Source: Ruminococcus sp. (GTDB taxonomy: Bacteria; Bacillota_A; Clostridia; Oscillospirales; Ruminococcaceae). From it: a stretch of 64,000 bases of DNA. Made by a program: the position numbers and the translations under genes. Location of the stretch: NCBI RefSeq assembly GCF_016283395.1, contig NZ_JAEEMU010000035.1, positions 1 through 64,000 of the forward strand, written 5' to 3'. The notes under the pieces are model-generated. The model did no database searches and was not told the origin of the DNA. It saw nothing but the letters and a program-made list of their open reading frames with translations. How positions within the stretch are numbered: position 1 is the stretch's first letter; each line of letters opens with the position of its first letter. This document shows, in pieces, positions 31,453 to 40,982 of this stretch.

Positions 31453-34029
31453 ATGTCAGCTCCTCGTCCGAAGCCACGATTTACTAAAACCGATATTGTC
31501 GTATATAGTATTGTTTTAGTACTTACAGCGGTGTTGTCTGCTATATTAGGTTGCGCTATGGACTTCTCACGAACAGCAGACGGTAAGCTTGATCTATCCT
31601 CTATCGGCAATGGAATGAATTTAGCTACGAAAAATGTGCCATATATAATGAAACATATTACTGATAAAGACAGCTATGTATGTAAAATGTTTCTACTTGG
31701 CATTATGTGTGCTGGCATATTTATTCTCTATAAGTTTTCTATGACTCCAAAGCGGTATCATCGCAGAGGCGAAGAATACGGTTCAGCCAAATGGGGCAAT
31801 AAAAAGGAAATAAAAAGTCTTGCTGACAATGAAATTAAGCCTGAATTTCACCCTATTTTACGTGACGGAAAGAGAGTGTTTAACAAGAAAGGCAGGATTA
31901 TTGGAGTAACCATTGACAACAATATCATAATAGCGGACAAGTTAAAGTTGTCATTAAACACATGGCAGCATAATCTTAATTTGAATATGTTTATAATCGG
32001 TGACTCTGGCTCTGGTAAAACAAGATTTGTCGCTAAGCCAAATATATGTCAGCTCAATACAAGTTATGTAATCACCGATCCAAAGGGAGAAATACTTGCC
32101 GATACAGGTAAAATGCTCATAGAAGCTGGATATAAGGTAAGAGTGTTCAACACTATTCAAATGAAACATTCTAACAACTATAATCCGTTCCATTATGTAT
32201 ATGATCCAGAAGGACATCTATCCACACAAGACATTGTGAAAATGGTAGATGTTCTTTTTTCTGCCACAAAGGTTGATGGAGAAAAAGAAGATTTCTGGTC
32301 ACAGAAAGGTAAATCCCTGTTACAGGCTATTATATTTCTTCTTTTTGAGGAAAGTGAGTATAACGCAGAGTTTGACAATGAGGGAAATATAATAGAGTCT
32401 ACCCGTGATACAAGAAATCTTAATTTCTTTGCTGTTACAGAAAAAATGAGGAAACTGATATATCCGCCTAAAGGAAAGCCTGACGGTTATACGATGACTA
32501 AGAATGACGGAGAAACAGACGAAGATTTTGCAGAGCGCAGAAACAAGGCATTTCTTTGTCCTCTGGACAAAGACTACATCGAACTTGAAAAAAGAAAACC
32601 TGACTGTCTGGCATTACGAATGTACAAGGAAGTCAGAAATGCTCCGGAAGAAACAGGACAGTCGTTCCTTTCTTCAGCAAATGTTAAGACATTCATGTAC
32701 AACTTGGAAGAAGTTCAGAATATAAGCTGCTGTGATAATATTCATCTTGAAACTATCGGTGACGAAAAGACAGCATTATTCATTATAGTACCAGCAACAG
32801 ACAAAACCTTTAACTTCATGGTATCTATGCTGTATACGCAGATGTTTGATGTTCTCGCAAACAGGGCTAACTTCAAATATGCAGATAAAGGTCAGAAGCT
32901 TCCCGTTCATGTGCGCTGCATCATGGACGAGTTTTGCAACATATCTCAAATACCTGATTTTGAGGGTAAAATTGCATTTGTGCGATCAGCAAATATAAGC
33001 CTGAACGTCATTGTTCAGACATTATCGCTTTTTAAATCAAAATATGAAAAGACATGGGAAGGTATCATAGGTTGTTGTAGTACTATCCTGTTTATCGGTG
33101 GAAACGAGGAAACAACATCTAAATATATCTCAGAAAATCTTGGTAAAGAAACGATTGACATCAAAAACGACAGTCGTACAAAAGGACGTCAGTCAAGCAC
33201 ATCGACAAACAATCAGATACTTGGTAGAGAGTTGATGCAGCCCAATGAAGTCGCTGGTATTACGATTAAAGAATGCATCGTTAAAATGCGTTCACATAAT
33301 CCGTTTCTCTGCCAAAAATATAATCTGAAAAAGCATCCGAATTACGCTTTTCTTGCTGATGCTGCTAAAACAGATAAAGAAAAAGCAGAAAGGACATTCC
33401 AAATCAGTTCAATTCATGCTGTTTCGGTAAAAGAGCTTAATCAAGTTGCTACAAGTAGCAACGATAAAAGCTCAGACACAGCTATCGACAATAATCTCGT
33501 TGACATAAGTAACAACGAAATAAAGGACGTTGTTATAAGTAGCAACGATGATAGTCCTGAATTTTCAGTTATACATGAAACAGTATTGATTGATACAAGC
33601 AATTCTATATCACCATATATCGATGCACTTACACTTTTTGAGAGACAGAAAATAAGGGTGTATGGCGATGAAGAATTGTCAAACAACGAAGTCGAATATG
33701 ACAAAGTCAATCTTAATATCGAAAGATTTGACTTAGGTGAGCCGATTATAAGAAAGGAGGAATATGAGAATGAGGATCAGGAACAGGTCACGCCCGATGT
33801 AATCAATCCAGATGGTAGCATTGACGAAGCCGTTGCTACAAGTAGCAACGATGTCATGTCAGAAGGTATGATGAATTATGAAGTCACTGAAGCAGTGACT
33901 TCAACTATTGAGGACTTGTCCTCAGAGAATATAAGTGAAGCTATTATAACTTCGTCCGATATTCATACAGTGTCAGATGATGTGATACAAGACGATTATG
34001 ATATGGACGATCAATTCAGAGATTTTTAA
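31453..34029 (+). CDS. VirD4/TraG-type coupling protein (PcfC-like)
   Basis: 858 residues. Two N-terminal membrane helices (about 13-35 and 76-96) are followed by a P-loop ATPase domain with Walker A GDSGSGKTRF (about 183-192), Walker B RCIMDEFCNI (about 486) and the TraG/VirD4 motif VRSANISLNVIVQTLSLFKSKYE. It delivers the relaxase-DNA complex to the type IV secretion channel. A low-complexity C-terminal tail (about 655-858) carries four palindrome copies encoding VATSSND-type segments. The start is 3 nt after the PcfB-like gene. Confidence 0.95.
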   Translation: MSAPRPKPRFTKTDIVVYSIVLVLTAVLSAILGCAMDFSRTADGKLDLSSIGNGMNLATKNVPYIMKHITDKDSYVCKMFLLGIMCAGIFILYKFSMTPKRYHRRGEEYGSAKWGNKKEIKSLADNEIKPEFHPILRDGKRVFNKKGRIIGVTIDNNIIIADKLKLSLNTWQHNLNLNMFIIGDSGSGKTRFVAKPNICQLNTSYVITDPKGEILADTGKMLIEAGYKVRVFNTIQMKHSNNYNPFHYVYDPEGHLSTQDIVKMVDVLFSATKVDGEKEDFWSQKGKSLLQAIIFLLFEESEYNAEFDNEGNIIESTRDTRNLNFFAVTEKMRKLIYPPKGKPDGYTMTKNDGETDEDFAERRNKAFLCPLDKDYIELEKRKPDCLALRMYKEVRNAPEETGQSFLSSANVKTFMYNLEEVQNISCCDNIHLETIGDEKTALFIIVPATDKTFNFMVSMLYTQMFDVLANRANFKYADKGQKLPVHVRCIMDEFCNISQIPDFEGKIAFVRSANISLNVIVQTLSLFKSKYEKTWEGIIGCCSTILFIGGNEETTSKYISENLGKETIDIKNDSRTKGRQSSTSTNNQILGRELMQPNEVAGITIKECIVKMRSHNPFLCQKYNLKKHPNYAFLADAAKTDKEKAERTFQISSIHAVSVKELNQVATSSNDKSSDTAIDNNLVDISNNEIKDVVISSNDDSPEFSVIHETVLIDTSNSISPYIDALTLFERQKIRVYGDEELSNNEVEYDKVNLNIERFDLGEPIIRKEEYENEDQEQVTPDVINPDGSIDEAVATSSNDVMSEGMMNYEVTEAVTSTIEDLSSENISEAIITSSDIHTVSDDVIQDDYDMDDQFRDF
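33445..33546. repeat. three palindromes in the coupling-protein tail
   Basis: GTTGCTACAAGTAGCAAC (33445-33462), a degenerate GTTGACATAAGTAACAAC (33499-33516) and GTTGTTATAAGTAGCAAC (33529-33546). The last two start 30 bp apart. Confidence 0.75.
33832..33849. repeat. palindrome in the coupling-protein tail
   Basis: A perfect consensus GTTGCTACAAGTAGCAAC, flanked by C and G to give a 20-bp symmetric site. Confidence 0.85.
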
Positions 34030-34050
34030 TAAAAATTGGAGGAAATTATT

Positions 34051-34533
34051 ATGAAAAAGTTTTTTATCCGTATATCAACAATGATTATGGCAGTATTCAC
34101 ATTGGCAATTATGGCAGCTCTCCCTGTTACAGCATTTGCAGCTGAAAACGAAGTTGCTGCTGTTGTGGTTGAGGAAGAAGTTCCTGCATACACAGAACAG
34201 GAAGAAGTTATTTACGTTCAGGCAATGGCAAATACATATGAAGAGCCTGTTATTCAGCAGCTCGGTAATCCACAGGGAGGTGGACAGCCGCAGGGTGGTT
34301 CCAAGTCAGGTTCTTCTTCAGCTGACGCAGCTTATGAGAATACAATGGACTTTATCATTACTTGGATACGCCGTGTTGGTGCAGCTATTGCACTCTTTGG
34401 TGGTTTTATGCTTGCTCTTGGACTTAAAAATAACGAACCAGAGCCAAAGGAAAGAGGTATAATGGCAATGGTCGCAGGATTTGTTGTATGGGCTATCTGC
34501 GGTGCTGTTGATATGTTTGACCTTTTCAGCTAA
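34051..34533 (+). CDS. VirB2/TrbC-like pilin-type protein (one module)
   Basis: 160 residues. A signal peptide ends TAFAAENE (about 1-31). An acidic then Gly/Gln-rich spacer leads to one module with two hydrophobic helices (about 98-160) reading FIITWIRRVGAAIALFGGF...MVAGFVVWAICGAVD. The same module occurs twice in the next gene. GGAGG lies 9 nt before the ATG at 34051. The role as channel or pilin subunit is inferred from topology and position. Confidence 0.7.
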   Translation: MKKFFIRISTMIMAVFTLAIMAALPVTAFAAENEVAAVVVEEEVPAYTEQEEVIYVQAMANTYEEPVIQQLGNPQGGGQPQGGSKSGSSSADAAYENTMDFIITWIRRVGAAIALFGGFMLALGLKNNEPEPKERGIMAMVAGFVVWAICGAVDMFDLFS

Positions 34534-34592
34534 AAATACATATCTGCCCTTGTTTAAGAAGCAAGGGCAGAATACCTTTATAGGAGGTAAGA

Positions 34593-35087
34593 ATGGAAAC
34601 ACTATCCCATTTTGCAGTTCTTTTAGATATACTTCCGACTCCGCCAACTGGAACTCCCAGTCAGCTTGCTAAAGATGGAATTACATTTTTTGCAACGTGG
34701 ATAGCTCGATGTGGAGGACTTATAGCTTTTATAGGAGCTATAAAGCTTGGTCTTTCAATTAAGGATGATAACTCCAGAGATCAGCTGTTTGCATTACTTG
34801 TGATGGTTTCAGGATTTATGATAAAAGCTGCTGTTCAAGATTTGAATATTTTCAATATTCCAGCATCATATTCAGAAGCCGCTGCAAATGCGGAATTCCA
34901 GTCGATCTTAAGGTTTATTGGAAAGTGGACACGTCGAGTCGGAGCGTTTGGAATGTTTATGGGCGCAGTTGCGCTTGGTTTTTCAATGAAAAGCAATGAT
35001 GCAGGTCAAAAAGTCACAGCTTTAAGAACACTTTCTGCTGGTGGTATTGTTGTTGCTGTATCATCTATACTTCACACATTCGTATAA
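34593..35087 (+). CDS. VirB2/Maff2-like membrane protein with two repeated modules
   Basis: 164 residues. Two tandem copies of the module seen in the gene before: FFATWIARCGGLIAFIGAIKLGL (about 29-90) and FIGKWTRRVGAFGMFMGAVALGF (about 105-164), each with two hydrophobic helices and a short charged loop. No signal peptide. It resembles small Maff2-type membrane proteins of Firmicute elements. GGAGG precedes the ATG. Confidence 0.65.
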   Translation: METLSHFAVLLDILPTPPTGTPSQLAKDGITFFATWIARCGGLIAFIGAIKLGLSIKDDNSRDQLFALLVMVSGFMIKAAVQDLNIFNIPASYSEAAANAEFQSILRFIGKWTRRVGAFGMFMGAVALGFSMKSNDAGQKVTALRTLSAGGIVVAVSSILHTFV

Positions 35088-35098
35088 GGAGGGATATA

Positions 35099-36259
35099 AT
35101 GCATGGTGTAATACCTTATCCTCAGTACAAAAAATTAATGAAAATACGCAGAACTGCATATATGATTGTTATCATATGTGGTCTGCTTATGATATTTTGT
35201 CCGCCACTGGTAGCACACGCTGACTTGTTCGGATTTTATGTTCCTGATGTATATGAAGAAATTACAGAGAATGTTGATGAAACGAATGATATTCTTGGAC
35301 AGGCTTTCAAGTTCTCTCAAACATCGCCTTATGATGTCGTTAATTCTATTCGTCCATCATCATCAACAGGAATACTTGCTATCAGAATAAGAGAAGCATC
35401 TAAAACACTTGCTCTCGTAACTGCAACGCTCCTTCTTATGGTTGATTTCTTCAGAAAGTCCATTAATTTTGAATGGTCATCGAAGTGGGAAAACGTTTTG
35501 ATATTTCTGATAAAGATACTTGTTATAAAGCAAGTAGTGCAAAATGCAGATACAATAGTTGGATATGTCTATTCAATGTTTGACTCGGTAAACAAAGTAG
35601 CCACAAATTCAACTTTAAATTATTTGCCTAATGGAAACGCTTATAACTATACAGCTGTAATTGATCAAGGGTTAATCAAGCAGCTATCAAAAGGATGGTG
35701 GGATTTCTGGTATGATGTAGGTGCTGGAAATACAACCGATACTTATACATATCATATTTCACAAGATGCCGTAAAAATGTTCTACCCAAATGCAACTTTT
35801 CCAAGTGCTACAAGCTTTAATGATATGGACTCATTCAATGGCGCATTCCCTTCACCAACAGAAAAAATTAACTTCTTTCCTACATGGGAAATGGCAAAAT
35901 TACAGCCATTGTTCCTTATAATGAAAGCAATTGCATATATCATATTTGTAATAGTTATTGGTAGAGTATTTGAACTTGCTGTATACACATTGCTTGCACC
36001 ATTACCATTAGCAACATTTGCATCAGATACGACACATGAAGTTGCAAAAAACTTCCTGAAAAACTACATAGCAGTTGTTATTCAGATTTCTGTTATAGTG
36101 CTGATGTTCGTGGTATATGTTGGTACAAACAAATATGTCATTGATTTATTTGCTACAAATGGTTCTGCGAAATTACTGAATTTTATAGTTCTATGTGCCT
36201 TGGGACTCGGAGTAATGAGATCAGGAACATGGGCTAAAAAAGTATGTGGTATAGCATGA
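35099..36259 (+). CDS. VirB6/TrbL-like polytopic transfer protein
   Basis: 386 residues. A first hydrophobic segment (about 19-40) is followed by an extracytoplasmic stretch and further membrane helices at about 98-115, 135-155, 270-300, 320-345 and 360-378. The length, topology and position between the VirB2-like and VirB3-like genes match the VirB6/TrbL component of Gram-positive type IV systems. AAGGAGGG precedes the ATG. No enzymatic motif. Confidence 0.75.
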   Translation: MHGVIPYPQYKKLMKIRRTAYMIVIICGLLMIFCPPLVAHADLFGFYVPDVYEEITENVDETNDILGQAFKFSQTSPYDVVNSIRPSSSTGILAIRIREASKTLALVTATLLLMVDFFRKSINFEWSSKWENVLIFLIKILVIKQVVQNADTIVGYVYSMFDSVNKVATNSTLNYLPNGNAYNYTAVIDQGLIKQLSKGWWDFWYDVGAGNTTDTYTYHISQDAVKMFYPNATFPSATSFNDMDSFNGAFPSPTEKINFFPTWEMAKLQPLFLIMKAIAYIIFVIVIGRVFELAVYTLLAPLPLATFASDTTHEVAKNFLKNYIAVVIQISVIVLMFVVYVGTNKYVIDLFATNGSAKLLNFIVLCALGLGVMRSGTWAKKVCGIA

Positions 36260-36260
36260 C

Positions 36261-36278
36261 GTTGTTACAAGTAGCAAC
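36261..36278. repeat. intergenic 18-bp palindrome
   Basis: GTTGTTACAAGTAGCAAC lies between the VirB6-like and PrgI genes, 2 nt after the stop codon. Confidence 0.8.
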
Positions 36279-36294
36279 TCAGTAGAGGTGAAAA

Positions 36295-36690
36295 ATGTTA
36301 GAAGTAAAAATTCCAATTGAAATACAAAGCTATAAGTCCAAAGTTATAGCTGGTTTATCACTGCGTCAGTTAATTGCTGTTGGCGGCGCATTTATTACTG
36401 CTCTGCCAATAGGTGTGTTTGGAAAAGGACACATTTCGTCAGATATAATTCCGTGGATTGTTATAGTAACAACCGTTCCGTGGGTGCTTTGGGGGTTTTT
36501 CACCTTTCAAGGTATGAAGTTTGAGGACTATTTTCGTTCATGGCTTTCTTTTAACCTCTTACCGCAGAAAAGAGTTTATGAAGATACAGACGGAAGCTTA
36601 CTACAGGAACTACACGAAAGTTTGCTTGAAGAAAACCTTTTACAGCAAAGAGTGGACAGTGGAGAATATGAAATAGATCAGGAGGAGTGA
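36295..36690 (+). CDS. PrgI-family (VirB3-like) membrane protein
   Basis: 131 residues. The PrgI family start EVKIPIEIQSYKSKVIAGLSLRQL is followed by two helices (about 28-44 and 52-72) and FQGMKFEDYFRSWL. PrgI proteins pair with the VirB4 ATPase encoded next, 10 bp downstream. Confidence 0.9.
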   Translation: MLEVKIPIEIQSYKSKVIAGLSLRQLIAVGGAFITALPIGVFGKGHISSDIIPWIVIVTTVPWVLWGFFTFQGMKFEDYFRSWLSFNLLPQKRVYEDTDGSLLQELHESLLEENLLQQRVDSGEYEIDQEE

Positions 36691-36700
36691 AACAAGAGAT

Positions 36701-39172
36701 ATGAATTTATTTGGAAAGAAAAATGATAAAAAGCCTTCAGCTAAAGATCGTGACCGTGAGCGTGAAGTTCAGGGAAAATCAAAGAAAAAAGATAAAGTTC
36801 AGAAAGAAAAGCGCAAAATAAAGCGTACTACCATTCAAACATTACCATATGAGTGTTTTGTCAGCAATTATGTAATGCTTAATAAAACAGGAATAAAGGT
36901 AGGAAAACAGACAGCAAATCTCTATTCCAAAACATATCTTGTTCCTGATATTAACTATTCTGCTGTAACAAGAGAAGAACAGGAAGGTTTGCAAGCTCTG
37001 TATATTGAACTTCTGAATGGTTTCGATGATACAGCAAGCTTACAGATTTCTATCATAAATTCTCAGATAAACAAGGAGGATTTTGCAGATAGAATTCTTC
37101 TCAAAGATAAACATGATGGGCTCGACTCTGAACGTCAGGAATTCAATGGCATTTTAAGTGATAAGATTATTCATGGACAGAATGGTCTACAGTGTAGAAA
37201 GCTGTTCACTGTTACAGTAACAGCTATCAACTTTGACACTGCTAATACACGTTTCTTTAATTTAGAAGCTCACATGATAAACTGTTTGAACCGTATGGGA
37301 ACTGACCTTATTCCTTTAAATGCCAATGAACGTGTAAGACTTATGGCTGATATACTCAGGGACGTTGACTGTAAGATTTTTCCTTGTTCCCGTGATGAGT
37401 TTGCAAGAAAAGCCGAAAAGCAGCACTGTTGTCCCGAATATATGGAATTCAAAAGAGATTACTTTCTTTTCAATGATAAGTATGCTCGCTGTATAGCTAT
37501 CCAGAAGTATCCAGCATCTATAATTGATACAGTTTTCAAGGAAATCATAGAGCTTAACCAGACTATGATAATAACTGAAAATCTTGACTTCGTAGAACAA
37601 GCAGAAGCAATAAGGCTTCTACAGCGTAAAAATACGGATATGAGACAGGAAGCTATTGTAAAGACAAGAAGATCTTCCGAAGCAGCAAAAGGAGCTTTCG
37701 TTGATCCAATTGAGGGATCTCAGCTCCAGAAAGATATGGAACAGGCTCAATCTTTCCTTTCTGATTTACAGGAAAAAAATGAAAAAATGCTTCGTGGACA
37801 TATTATTATTATGATAACAGCTGACACGTTCGATGAACTTGAAAAGAATACCGATGCTTTAAAAATCATGCTTCGCAAATTTCAGTTACAGCCTATGAAA
37901 TGTGCTGGACTTCAAGAAGAAGCTTTTTGCAGTGTTTTACCTGTTGGTAATTCTTCTTCAATTGACAAGGAAAAAAACCTCCAGATAAGGAGAACTCTTT
38001 CTTCATCTGCCACAGCTGGTTTTATGCCGTTCAATTCAAAGGAACTGCTTCATGAAGGGGGATTATACTACGGACAAAACAAAATGACACAGAACCTCAT
38101 TATTTTTGACCGCAGAAAGCTTAAAAATCCAAACGGCTTTATACTCGGAGTCCCCGGAAGCGGAAAGAGTTTCCTCGCAAAATTGGAAATGATTTACTCT
38201 ATTTTACAAACAGACGAAGAGATACTTATTGTCGATCCTGAAGGCGAGTATACTGCTATTGCAGAAATGCTCGGTGGAGAAGTCATATATATTTCTGAGA
38301 ATTCTCAGACGCATATCAATCCTCTTGACCTTACAGAAAATCCTGATAAGGAAGATAAAGAATATGATCCGATTAAAGCAAAACTTGATTTTCTTTTATC
38401 GTTTTTCTCGACAATTCTTGGAAATCAGGAAATTTCGCCTATCCAGAAAACCATTATAGACAATGTAATGCACGAAACATATAACAACCATACAGCTCCG
38501 ACTTTAAAGGAATATTATGGTGAACTTGAAAAGTATGAAAACACAGCTGCCGATGAAACGAAATCAGCTGTTGCATATCTTAGACAAGCGTTACATCTCT
38601 ATGTACATGGTTCAATGAACGTATTCTCAAATTCCTCGAATGTTAATATAAACAAGAGAATTGTTGTATATAACATCAAAGAACTTGGAAAAAATTTGCA
38701 GACTCTTGGCATGATGATAGTTCTTGAGAATTTGTGGGACAGAGTTGCCAAAAACCGTGCAAGAAACATCGGTACAAGAATTTACATAGATGAAATGTAT
38801 CTTCTTTTCAAATCAGAGCAGTCCGCTACATTTTTCTATGAGCTTTACAAACGTGCTCGTAAATGGGGTGGCGTCCCAACAGGCATTACTCAGAATGTAG
38901 AAGATCTGCTGCGATCAGAGCAAGCAAGAACAATGCTGTCTAATACCCAGTTTGTTGTTATGCTTTCACAAAATGCTACGGACAGAGAACAGCTTGCACG
39001 ACTGCTAAAGATTTCAAATGATACAATGGCATTTGTAACAAATGCCAGTGCTGGAAGTGGTTTGCTATATGCTGATGAATATGGTGTAATCCCATTTGAA
39101 AACAAATTCCCGACAAATACTCATATTTATGAAATCATATCAACCAAATTTGGTGAGACAAAAGCTGTCTGA
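36701..39172 (+). CDS. VirB4-family type IV secretion ATPase
   Basis: 823 residues. The N-terminal VirB4 domain starts after a Lys-rich leader. The C-terminal ATPase domain has Walker A GVPGSGKSFLAK (about 482-493), Walker B RIYIDEMYLLF (about 692) and a late ITQNVEDLLRSEQARTMLSNTQF motif typical of TraE/VirB4. It energises channel assembly and DNA transfer at the inner face of the membrane. Confidence 0.96.
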   Translation: MNLFGKKNDKKPSAKDRDREREVQGKSKKKDKVQKEKRKIKRTTIQTLPYECFVSNYVMLNKTGIKVGKQTANLYSKTYLVPDINYSAVTREEQEGLQALYIELLNGFDDTASLQISIINSQINKEDFADRILLKDKHDGLDSERQEFNGILSDKIIHGQNGLQCRKLFTVTVTAINFDTANTRFFNLEAHMINCLNRMGTDLIPLNANERVRLMADILRDVDCKIFPCSRDEFARKAEKQHCCPEYMEFKRDYFLFNDKYARCIAIQKYPASIIDTVFKEIIELNQTMIITENLDFVEQAEAIRLLQRKNTDMRQEAIVKTRRSSEAAKGAFVDPIEGSQLQKDMEQAQSFLSDLQEKNEKMLRGHIIIMITADTFDELEKNTDALKIMLRKFQLQPMKCAGLQEEAFCSVLPVGNSSSIDKEKNLQIRRTLSSSATAGFMPFNSKELLHEGGLYYGQNKMTQNLIIFDRRKLKNPNGFILGVPGSGKSFLAKLEMIYSILQTDEEILIVDPEGEYTAIAEMLGGEVIYISENSQTHINPLDLTENPDKEDKEYDPIKAKLDFLLSFFSTILGNQEISPIQKTIIDNVMHETYNNHTAPTLKEYYGELEKYENTAADETKSAVAYLRQALHLYVHGSMNVFSNSSNVNINKRIVVYNIKELGKNLQTLGMMIVLENLWDRVAKNRARNIGTRIYIDEMYLLFKSEQSATFFYELYKRARKWGGVPTGITQNVEDLLRSEQARTMLSNTQFVVMLSQNATDREQLARLLKISNDTMAFVTNASAGSGLLYADEYGVIPFENKFPTNTHIYEIISTKFGETKAV

Positions 39173-39179
39173 TGATATG

Positions 39180-39197
39180 GTTGATATTTGTATCAAC
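39180..39197. repeat. intergenic 18-bp palindrome, A/T-arm variant
   Basis: GTTGATATTTGTATCAAC. The variant A at position 5 is matched by T in the other arm. It sits 7 nt after the VirB4 stop. Confidence 0.75.
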
Positions 39198-39202
39198 GAA
39201 GA

Positions 39203-40624
39203 ATGGAGGTGAGTGTCATAGAAACACAACTAAGACCACAGAGCAATAACTCTCTTAACAATGAGGTACCAATAAGCAGTCCTTTTCATCCATTACGTTC
39301 TGCCGCTAAGGTAACTGCAAAAAAATCATTTTCAGTTCTAAAGAATACAGCTGGTAAGGCTAATCCTTTCGATAAGCCTGTAAACAAAGCTGATACGGCG
39401 GATACAGGAACGGAGTCTTTAAAGCTCGGATATAGAGTTACCAAAAAGACATATCAGGCAGGAAAAAAGACCGTTAGAGGTGTCAAAGTACTATATAAGG
39501 CTCCTGTCAAGACAGCAAGGATAGCAGTTGGCACAGTAAAACTTGCTGGAAGCTTGGTTGTCCATACTGCTGCGGTCTTGTTAAATCCAATATTCTGGAT
39601 ATTCTTAGTTGTTTTACTTGTGGTTGCTGTTTTCATAATTCCTGTAGTTCTTATACTGGCTGGCGGTGCTGGTGGTGGTTCTACAACGAATAAAGCTTAT
39701 GGAACAGCCGCAGGAGTTAATAAAGATATAACAACTGCTTTTCCTGAAGCTGAGGAATTCTACAAAATAGCAGCTGAAAACAAGCAAAATGCCTTTAATT
39801 CCATGATAGACTCACTGTATTATTCTACTGACGATCTTTCTCATTCAAATCTTGTGTATATGAAGTGTAGTCATGACGGTTCTGAATATCAGACAAGTAT
39901 GGCTACGGATAATAGAAAGCAACAGCTAAAAGACAAGTTCAGCAATTCTCTTTCAAAAGCAGAAGCCATAGCTCTTGTATATGTATATCTCGAAAAGCAG
40001 AAAAATGATGAGAATAGTACATCTGCTCAGATTTATGAAGTTGAGTTTACGCAACAGTCTTTTGATGATCTTCTTAATAAGATGGTTTCATGGACAGAGA
40101 CAACTTATGCTAATCAAGAATGCCCACAGCATAATTGTACTGTTCATAAAGAAGAAGTTCATAATCCAGACTGGGATACTGCAAAGTATAACTGCGATAC
40201 ATCTGTGAATGCATTTTATGAGTGGAGGGACGTTATACAGCCACTAATAGAGCATAATATGCATATCCCTAATGGTGCAGCTCAGTCTCAGGATTGGGAC
40301 GCCAACATAGGCTGGCGAATAGACAACTGGAATTTGGTATATTCTTCATTAATGGGAAACGCATATACATCGAATTATGGATATGATTGTCTTGCAGATT
40401 TGGATCGAATATCCGACTACTATATAGACATCTTGAATAAGACTCCAGAAAACAATGTTATTGAGACAGTTACCTGTGATAGAGTACATGACTTGCATTC
40501 AATTGGACTTGACATAATCTCTAAAGACAGCATTATGGACTCATGGGGCTTCGATGATAATTATAAGCAGTGGGTAGAGCTTACATATCAGGGTTTCCTG
40601 AATAATCCGAATATACAAGACTAA
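39203..40624 (+). CDS. transfer-region membrane protein, possible channel/cell-wall component
   Basis: About 474 residues. A basic N-terminus (about 1-115) is followed by one membrane helix (NPIFWIFLVVLLVVAVFIIPVVLILAG), a Gly-rich hinge and a large extracytoplasmic domain. The layout resembles the N-terminal part of cell-wall-hydrolase proteins of Firmicute elements, but I see no NlpC/P60 or lysozyme catalytic motif. The start is unclear: GGAGG is at 39205-39209, inside the frame, so ATG 39203, GTG 39209 or a rare start near 39218 are all possible. Confidence 0.65.
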   Translation: MEVSVIETQLRPQSNNSLNNEVPISSPFHPLRSAAKVTAKKSFSVLKNTAGKANPFDKPVNKADTADTGTESLKLGYRVTKKTYQAGKKTVRGVKVLYKAPVKTARIAVGTVKLAGSLVVHTAAVLLNPIFWIFLVVLLVVAVFIIPVVLILAGGAGGGSTTNKAYGTAAGVNKDITTAFPEAEEFYKIAAENKQNAFNSMIDSLYYSTDDLSHSNLVYMKCSHDGSEYQTSMATDNRKQQLKDKFSNSLSKAEAIALVYVYLEKQKNDENSTSAQIYEVEFTQQSFDDLLNKMVSWTETTYANQECPQHNCTVHKEEVHNPDWDTAKYNCDTSVNAFYEWRDVIQPLIEHNMHIPNGAAQSQDWDANIGWRIDNWNLVYSSLMGNAYTSNYGYDCLADLDRISDYYIDILNKTPENNVIETVTCDRVHDLHSIGLDIISKDSIMDSWGFDDNYKQWVELTYQGFLNNPNIQD

Positions 40625-40646
40625 TATGAAAGAAGGTACAGAATAC

Positions 40647-40982
40647 ATGAAATCTCATTCAGAAAGAGCTAAAATAGTTCGTTCTTACTTTGAAAAAAAT
40701 AAACTTTTTTCTGTTGTAGTAGCTATTATAGTCGTTGCGCTTATAGGCAATTTCATAGTCAATAAAGTTGCTGAAGCAAAGGCAAAAGACATGGTATCTT
40801 CCTCAGTGACAGAAACAATGGATAATATGGAAGAAAGCTCTGCTGATACAAATATCAATCAAGAAGATGAAACACACTGGCGGTTCTACTGGATAGATCT
40901 CTGGATATTACTTGGCGGTGGTGGTTTCTGTCTGATTAAGATTTTACAAGAAAAGAAGAAGGCGAAGGAGAAATTACAATGA
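40647..40982 (+). CDS. small two-helix membrane protein
   Basis: 111 residues from the ATG at 40647, which follows GAAGG. An upstream in-frame ATG at 40626 is possible. Hydrophobic segments lie at about 18-37 and 83-98 with an acidic loop between that includes a palindrome copy encoding ADTNIN. The stop overlaps the next start (ATGA). Unknown function. Confidence 0.6.
   Translation: MKSHSERAKIVRSYFEKNKLFSVVVAIIVVALIGNFIVNKVAEAKAKDMVSSSVTETMDNMEESSADTNINQEDETHWRFYWIDLWILLGGGGFCLIKILQEKKKAKEKLQ
40842..40859. repeat. palindrome in the 40647 gene, degenerate
   Basis: GCTGATACAAATATCAAT. The inner arms GATA/TATC pair, while the outer bases are mismatched. Confidence 0.55.
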
